Positions 20,622-24,750 of a DNA stretch of 24,750 nucleotides are shown piece after piece. Source of the stretch: a virus. Below the pieces are notes generated by a model that saw only the letters and a program-made list of their open reading frames with translations, did not search any database and was not told where the DNA came from. Position numbers and translations under genes: made by a program. Each line of letters begins with the position of its first letter. The stretch's first letter is position 1. The stretch is from positions 1-24,750 of the IMG/VR virus record IMGVR_UViG_3300025769_000796, one strand, 5' to 3'.

Positions 20622-21061
20622 GGTACTTGCTGCCCATCTTGATGCTTGGTTGTCAGTCCACTCAGGGGGGTGGACTGTCTTTCCCTTTTGCCAAAGCGAT
20701 AGCGGAGACACCAAGCACGGAAGTGGCGCACGCTCTCGATCCGTTGAAGTTCAGCGGCACGCTTCTGATACTGACGGGCGGCGGTCTGCTGTTCGTGACC
20801 AGAGGCAACCGGGGTTGGATTCCAGTAGCCTTGGGCATCGCACTCACAGTTCTCATGGCGATTCTGGCGAAGGTGCTGGAGTCGCAGATATTCGTATTCA
20901 CACTGATAGCCGGACTCTGCGTGACAGCGGGAGTCGCGGCCCTGAACTTCAAGGAGATCAGAACATGGATCAAGTTATTTCCTTCCTCGCCATCGCTTCG
21001 GGGTACATCATCGCCTTTGCCGTCGGCGCGTGGATCGGGCGACCGCTCCTCGGACTCTTGA
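20618..21061 (+). CDS. Multi-span membrane (lipo)protein, possible holin or spanin
   Basis: A 147-residue product from ATG 20618 (ATGA overlap). It opens 'MRYLLPILMLGCQSTQGGG', a plausible lipoprotein signal with Cys12. Three hydrophobic segments follow: 'FSGTLLILTGGGLLFVT', 'WIPVALGIALTVLMAILAKV' and 'IFVFTLIAGLCVTAGVAALN'. The last ~30 residues ('FPSSPSLRGTSSPLPSARGS') are Ser/Pro-rich and overlap a separate small gene in another frame. Membrane proteins in series next to coiled-coil genes suggest a holin/spanin unit. The function is not proven. Confidence 0.55.
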   Translation: MRYLLPILMLGCQSTQGGGLSFPFAKAIAETPSTEVAHALDPLKFSGTLLILTGGGLLFVTRGNRGWIPVALGIALTVLMAILAKVLESQIFVFTLIAGLCVTAGVAALNFKEIRTWIKLFPSSPSLRGTSSPLPSARGSGDRSSDS

Positions 21062-21084
21062 GCGACCGCATCTTCAAGAAGTGA
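20965..21084 (+). CDS. 39-residue single-span membrane protein nested in the preceding gene
   Basis: ATG 20965 is preceded by AAGGAGA (20951-20957), one of the best ribosome binding sites here, lying inside the preceding membrane gene. The product 'MDQVISFLAIASGYIIAFAV' continues 'GAWIGRPLLGLLSDRIFKK': one transmembrane helix, periplasm-compatible N-terminus, basic cytoplasmic tail. It overlaps the preceding gene by 97 nt in a different frame. Size and form suit a mini-holin, antiholin or phage membrane accessory protein. It ends 1 nt before the LamG gene's ATG. Confidence 0.6.
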   Translation: MDQVISFLAIASGYIIAFAVGAWIGRPLLGLLSDRIFKK

Positions 21085-21085
21085 T

Positions 21086-21883
21086 ATGCCTGACTGGACG
21101 CCCGACTATCTGTCTGCCGGAACCTTGACCGCGTGGTACAAGGCCGATTCGTTGTCGTTGAATGACGGCGACGGTGTGTCTTCGTGGACAGATTCAAGCG
21201 GCAACGGCAATACTGTCAGTCAAGCCACATCGGCACGCCAACCAACATTTGAAACCAACGAACTCAATAGCAAGCCTGTGGTGAGGTACGACGGCAGCAA
21301 CGACATCTTGAGCGATGGTGACATTGCAGCCCTTGACGTTGGCACGGGCGATATCTGGATGGCGTCGGTGTTCAAGTCAACTGATGACGGCGGTGCGCAG
21401 TTCTTCTTTGAGAAAGGCAACACCACGTTTGCTTTGATGACAACGGCGGCAGGTGTTCTGCAAGCCCGCATTGGTGGCACTACGAATATCCCGGAGCAGT
21501 CCGCAGGCAACTGGAGCCGCACCGAGTTCGTTATTGTGACGGCTTCGCGTGTTTCTTCCTCGTGCAACGGGTTTGTCAACGGTTCTGATATGACCACAAC
21601 CGGAACGACAAACAGCGGTTCAATCAGCAACAGCAACGTGCTTGACCTTGGTGCAAGTGCAGTCGGTGGCAATCCGCTGACCGGCGATATCGCAGAAGTA
21701 CTGGTTGGCGGTGCGACTCTCGACACAAACGAACGCCAGAAGATTGAAGGCTATCTGGCTCACAAATATGGCTTGGAAGCCAACCTGCCAAGCGACCACC
21801 CGTACAAGTCAGCGGCTCCCGGATACCGCGTGCAATACGGAATCTCATCCGGCCTGATTGATGGAGGCTTGATACAAGCATGA
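21086..21883 (+). CDS. LamG (concanavalin-like) domain virion surface protein
   Basis: A 265-residue protein with a Laminin-G-3/concanavalin-like jelly-roll. It starts 'LSAGTLTAWYKADSLSLNDG' then 'VSSWTDSSGNGNTVSQAT', has 'PVVRYDGSNDILSDGD' and ends with 'GDIAEVLVGGATLDTNERQK' and 'IEGYLAHKYGL', where the last phrase is a hallmark of this family in planctomycete and aquatic phage proteins. LamG domains bind glycans, so host-surface recognition is the likely role. It is followed by an ATGA overlap with the fibre gene. Confidence 0.8.
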   Translation: MPDWTPDYLSAGTLTAWYKADSLSLNDGDGVSSWTDSSGNGNTVSQATSARQPTFETNELNSKPVVRYDGSNDILSDGDIAALDVGTGDIWMASVFKSTDDGGAQFFFEKGNTTFALMTTAAGVLQARIGGTTNIPEQSAGNWSRTEFVIVTASRVSSSCNGFVNGSDMTTTGTTNSGSISNSNVLDLGASAVGGNPLTGDIAEVLVGGATLDTNERQKIEGYLAHKYGLEANLPSDHPYKSAAPGYRVQYGISSGLIDGGLIQA

Positions 21884-23109
21884 GCAACTTCGGTGATATC
21901 CAACAAGGCGACTCAGTCAACGCCTTCTTTTCAACGTCCAGCCAAGCCGGTGCTGCTGCAACCATCACCAGCGGATCGGTTGTGATCTACAAGGACGGCA
22001 CAACGTCGAACTCCACATCGGGTGCGACGCTCACTGTGGATGTGAACTCGCTGACCGGCTTTCACCGGGTGACGATCACGACCAGCAGTGACGCCTCGTT
22101 CTACTCGGTTGGCTCGACGTTCTCGGTGGTGGTGGCTGGAACGGTTGACTCGCAATCGGTGCGTGCCGTCGTTGGCACGTTCTCGGTGCAAGCCCGTACA
22201 GGTGCAGGCGGCAGAGTGACCAGCCAGAACCTTGGGCTGATCGAGCAAGCCGAAACAACCACCGTGGCAATCGGGCCGCTGCTTGATCCGACCAGCGGCG
22301 AGCCTGTGACCTCATTGACGCCCGGCGACATCACCGCACGGTTGATCAAGGACACCACAAGCAGCACGCTCACGCTGACCGCGAGCGGCGGCACTAACGA
22401 CTTCACCCACATTGCCAACGGCATCTGGGCGCTCGAACTCACCAGTGCCAATACGAACCACATGGGGCAGTTCAGCATCAGCCTTGTGGATTCCAACGTG
22501 TTCGTGCCGGTCTTGGCTTCGGGCGTTGCGATGCGAACCCAAGCGTACGAGTCATTGGTGCTTGACGATGACACGCTGCAAGTGGATGTCACGCAGGTTG
22601 GCAACTCGAACGTCACATCATCGAGCGGCGTGCTTGAGGTCAACACCAAGCAGATCAACGGTGACGCCTCTGCGGCTGCGGCCCTTGACGCTGCGATTGA
22701 CAACAGCAACAACGTCGTGGCTGTGAATGTCAAGCGGATTGATGACAGCACCACCAGTGCAACCAACTTGTCTGACTACACCGATGGCACGAGCAACCAG
22801 CCTGTTGATGCAGTCAAGATCAGCGGTGACAGCACTGCGGCTGACCGGCTCGAGGCCATGATGGACTCTTGCCCAATCTTCTCGGTTGACAATACCTCGT
22901 TCACGCCAACCACAACGGCGTTCGAGACCAACGCAAGCGAAGCCACAGCGGATCACTTCAACGACCGCATCTGCTTGTTTGTCACGGGCAACCTTGCCGG
23001 GCAGCAGAAGTTGGTGACTGACTACGCACTGAGCGGCGGTCGTGGCAAGTTCACGGTCAACGCTCTCACTGAGGCTCCAGCGAACGGTGACACGTTCATC
23101 CTTGTCTGA
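21880..23109 (+). CDS. Modular fibre / receptor-binding protein with internal repeats
   Basis: A 409-residue, Thr/Ser/Val-rich protein with no Lys-rich or membrane part. Two related beta-sandwich-like domains come first: ~1-100 ('FHRVTITTSSDASFYSVGST') and ~115-220 ('IWALELTSANTNHMGQFSIS'), reminiscent of BppU-type upper baseplate domains. A shaft with degenerate repeats follows ('VLEVNTKQINGDASAAAALD' and 'PVDAVKISGDSTAADRLEAM'). The C-terminal ~75 residues ('FSVDNTSFTPTTTAFETN' to 'TEAPANGDTFILV') form a compact tip domain often found at fibre ends. Likely trimeric tail or baseplate fibre. It is coupled to neighbours by ATGA and TGATG. Confidence 0.65.
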   Translation: MSNFGDIQQGDSVNAFFSTSSQAGAAATITSGSVVIYKDGTTSNSTSGATLTVDVNSLTGFHRVTITTSSDASFYSVGSTFSVVVAGTVDSQSVRAVVGTFSVQARTGAGGRVTSQNLGLIEQAETTTVAIGPLLDPTSGEPVTSLTPGDITARLIKDTTSSTLTLTASGGTNDFTHIANGIWALELTSANTNHMGQFSISLVDSNVFVPVLASGVAMRTQAYESLVLDDDTLQVDVTQVGNSNVTSSSGVLEVNTKQINGDASAAAALDAAIDNSNNVVAVNVKRIDDSTTSATNLSDYTDGTSNQPVDAVKISGDSTAADRLEAMMDSCPIFSVDNTSFTPTTTAFETNASEATADHFNDRICLFVTGNLAGQQKLVTDYALSGGRGKFTVNALTEAPANGDTFILV

Positions 23110-23990
23110 TGGTTCTACCTGTACTTGACAACCGGAACAGCAGCGCAGCGGCAGCAACCGGCAAGGCTGTCACGTTGTGGCAAGGCACAGACAACTCGTA
23201 CACCGACAGCAACAACTGGAGCAACGGCGTACCGGCTGCTGGTGGCTTCGTCTACTTCGCAGGCAACAACCAAGACGTTGGCAACAGCAACCAGAAAGCC
23301 GTGAACCTGCGTGAGTTCCGGGTGGCTGACTCGTACGGTGGCACGCTTGGCGGCGGCTCATTGCAGATCAGTGCGACAACAATGGTGCTGGCTTCGAGCC
23401 GTTGTGCCATCGGCATACGCCCGTTCGTCGAGGATCTGCACATCGTCGCAATGCCGCGTGAGATGACCATATCCGCAGGGCGAATCAACCGGCTGCACAT
23501 CCACACCACGACCGGGGTGCTGACTCTCACACGCGCAACGATCAACGATATCGTTGTCTCGCCCGGTTCAAGCCAAGTGACCATTGGTGCAAACATCATC
23601 ACAGACGATCCAACTGCAAGTGCGGCAGGGCCGTCAGACGTACGGATTGGACGCGGTAGCCGTGCAACGTCAGCCGCCCCCATGAACACCGTGAACGCTT
23701 CTGGTGCGTTCGAGTCAAGTGCAACGATTGTCAACGCCAGTGCCAATGGTCGTGTCGGTCAAGTTGCATCTTCGGGTTCTGTGATCACCACGCTGACACT
23801 CAACGGTGGTGAACTGCTGCTGAAAGACTCTGATGACAACGCCACGCTGACCATCGGCAACGGCACGATCAATGGCGGTCGTATCTCAAGCGGTGACAGC
23901 AACCGGCGCGTGACCAACACCAACCCGATGAAGGTGCAAGGCGAGATACAAGTGCGACTGCTGAGCGGGCAAACGGTGACGCTTGCATGA
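23109..23990 (+). CDS. Beta-rich spike/fibre-like protein (paralogue 2)
   Basis: A 293-residue protein starting with an Ala/Ser-rich leader, then 'VTLWQGTDNSYTDSNNWSNG' followed by 'VPAAGGFVYFAG', the same opening module as the 12240-13088 protein. The remaining sequence has regular short strands and Asn/Gly turns of a beta-helix, and near the end 'LNGGELLLKDSDDNATLTIG' parallels 'YSGGRLLLDSALNNATVSNP' of the other copy, before a final strand. Likely a second surface spike or an enzyme-less fibre. The two copies sit more than 10 kb apart, each at the end of a fibre block. Confidence 0.6.
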   Translation: MVLPVLDNRNSSAAAATGKAVTLWQGTDNSYTDSNNWSNGVPAAGGFVYFAGNNQDVGNSNQKAVNLREFRVADSYGGTLGGGSLQISATTMVLASSRCAIGIRPFVEDLHIVAMPREMTISAGRINRLHIHTTTGVLTLTRATINDIVVSPGSSQVTIGANIITDDPTASAAGPSDVRIGRGSRATSAAPMNTVNASGAFESSATIVNASANGRVGQVASSGSVITTLTLNGGELLLKDSDDNATLTIGNGTINGGRISSGDSNRRVTNTNPMKVQGEIQVRLLSGQTVTLA

Positions 23991-24475
23991 CCTGCCCGAA
24001 GTGCGAACAGCGAGCCAAGGATGAGCGGCAAGCCCTGAGCCAGTGCGAGAAGCAGCAGCAGCAAGCCGTGAAGGTCAACCAACGCATGGCGATTGCTGTG
24101 GCTGTGCTGTCAACCCTGATCGGCAAGGAAGCCTTCGACCGATTCACGCAAGTCACCGAGGTTGTGAACACGCTGCAAGTTGGGGACGCAAGCAAGGCTG
24201 ACGATGAGTTGATCTATCCGACGATTGCTGCCAGTACTCCGCAAGCACCCAAGCCAAGGCTCAGCACAAGCATGCCTGACTTGGGCTTCACGGTGTCACG
24301 GTCTGTGTTAACTGCTATACCCGGCAGCATCTTGCCACCGTTCAAGCCAGAGATTAGCCCGCCACTGTTGTCGGCTGGCTTTCTGCCCGATCCACCAGAT
24401 AGGTTTGTGCCGTTCGCCGGGCCGATGCTGTTGTTCGGTTTGGCGATGGTAAGACCAAGAAAGAGGAAGCAATGA
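23987..24475 (+). CDS. Membrane-anchored protein with a PEP-CTERM-like C-terminus
   Basis: A 162-residue protein. The N-terminus has 'MTCPKCEQRAKDERQ', a zinc-knuckle-like CPKC, and a charged Gln-rich helix, then a moderately hydrophobic helix ('RMAIAVAVLSTLIGKEAF'). The centre is Pro/Ser/Thr-rich and unstructured. The last 25 residues, 'VPFAGPMLLFGLAMVRPRKR', are a short hydrophobic segment followed by a basic tail, resembling bacterial PEP-CTERM/exosortase sorting signals or a simple C-tail anchor. There is no N-terminal signal peptide, which argues against true sorting. Its function is unknown; a membrane or lysis role is possible. It overlaps the ParB-type gene by ATGA. Confidence 0.5.
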   Translation: MTCPKCEQRAKDERQALSQCEKQQQQAVKVNQRMAIAVAVLSTLIGKEAFDRFTQVTEVVNTLQVGDASKADDELIYPTIAASTPQAPKPRLSTSMPDLGFTVSRSVLTAIPGSILPPFKPEISPPLLSAGFLPDPPDRFVPFAGPMLLFGLAMVRPRKRKQ

Positions 24476-24750
24476 CAGATATACACGAATCGCTCAAGCC
24501 GTTAGCCGTCAGTATTGACAGCCTGACGCCCGACCCGTCCAACGCCCGAAAGCACGACAAGCGGAACATCGAAGCAATCAAAGCCAGCCTTGCCCGCTTC
24601 GGGCAGACCAAGCCCATCGTGCTGCACAGCAACGGCTCAACCATCATTGCAGGCAATGGCACTTGGCACGCGGCGAAGGAACTGGGATGGACGCACATCG
24701 CAGCAGCCCAGACCAACCTTGACACAGCCGAGGCCGTGGCGTACGGCATC
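24472..24750 (+). CDS. ParB/Srx-like N-terminal domain protein (3' partial)
   Basis: The first 93 codons of a gene cut by the right edge. They form a ParB N-terminal-like domain: 'SLTPDPSNARKHDKRNIEAI', 'ASLARFGQTKPIVLH' and 'IIAGNGTWHAAKELGWTHI', followed by 'TAEAVAYGI'. In phages this exact type of domain often precedes a DNA methyltransferase or occurs alone as a ParB-like nuclease/CTPase-fold protein. The rest of the gene would decide. ATG 24472 overlaps the previous stop and follows AGAGGAAG. Confidence 0.8.
   Translation, partial: MTDIHESLKPLAVSIDSLTPDPSNARKHDKRNIEAIKASLARFGQTKPIVLHSNGSTIIAGNGTWHAAKELGWTHIAAAQTNLDTAEAVAYGI

Noticed and set aside
1-24750. tRNA genes, CRISPR arrays, insertion sequences and attachment sites
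   Set aside because: No cloverleaf, regularly spaced repeat, transposase or integrase was seen on reading; a tRNA or repeat search program would be needed to exclude weak cases.

Overview
This window is a compact stretch of a tailed double-stranded DNA bacteriophage (or prophage) genome. It holds about 42 genes, all but one on the + strand, usually joined by 1-4 nt stop/start overlaps (ATGA, GTGA, TGATG, TAATG). The morphogenesis order (Mu-F-like head protein, fused HK97 protease/capsid, connector, head closure, HK97 gp10-like, tail terminator, tail tube, chaperone-like genes, tape measure) is that of a long-tailed siphophage. The host cannot be proven from sequence. LamG proteins, 'NWSNG'-type beta-rich proteins and a C-terminal segment resembling a PEP-CTERM sorting signal suggest a Planctomycetota-type or similar aquatic Gram-negative host; this is inference. 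No integrase, classical repressor, tRNA gene or CRISPR array was seen, so the lifestyle is undetermined.

Layout. 1-6540: head and head-tail joining genes; the first gene is cut by the left edge, so portal and terminase should lie upstream. 6551-13088: tail tube, small assembly genes, a short tape measure, three tail or baseplate proteins of unknown family, a Cys-rich small protein and a beta-rich spike-like protein. 13075-13413: the only minus-strand gene, at the module boundary, with a candidate + strand promoter beside it. 13533-18611: small early-type genes, an i-type (destabilase-like) lysozyme, ERF annealing protein, an SSB-like protein, a C5 cytosine methyltransferase, a DUF1376 replication-type protein and a winged-helix protein. 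This module ends at two hairpin terminators (18626-18824). 18898-20448: metallophosphoesterase, two small proteins and a PDDEXK/Holliday-junction-resolvase-like nuclease. 20418-21084: a nested set of small membrane proteins, a plausible holin/spanin cassette. 21086-23990: LamG, repeat-fibre and second spike-like proteins. 23987-24750: an anchored small protein and the start of a ParB-domain protein, cut by the right edge.

How the genes work together. The head and tail genes build the particle. ERF, the SSB-like protein and the resolvase-like nuclease make a plausible recombination set. The DUF1376 protein, with repeats and a purine tract inside its gene, is a candidate replication initiator carrying its own origin. 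The methyltransferase and perhaps the ParB-domain protein would modify DNA. Lysozyme plus the membrane cassette would lyse the host. The LamG, fibre and spike proteins probably handle host contact.

The most unusual feature is the methyltransferase locus (15780-16681). A complete C5 methyltransferase is read in one frame. A second frame, open for 294 codons behind the same ribosome binding site, encodes sequence that itself looks like the C-terminus of a phage methyltransferase. It appears to be a dual-coding gene.
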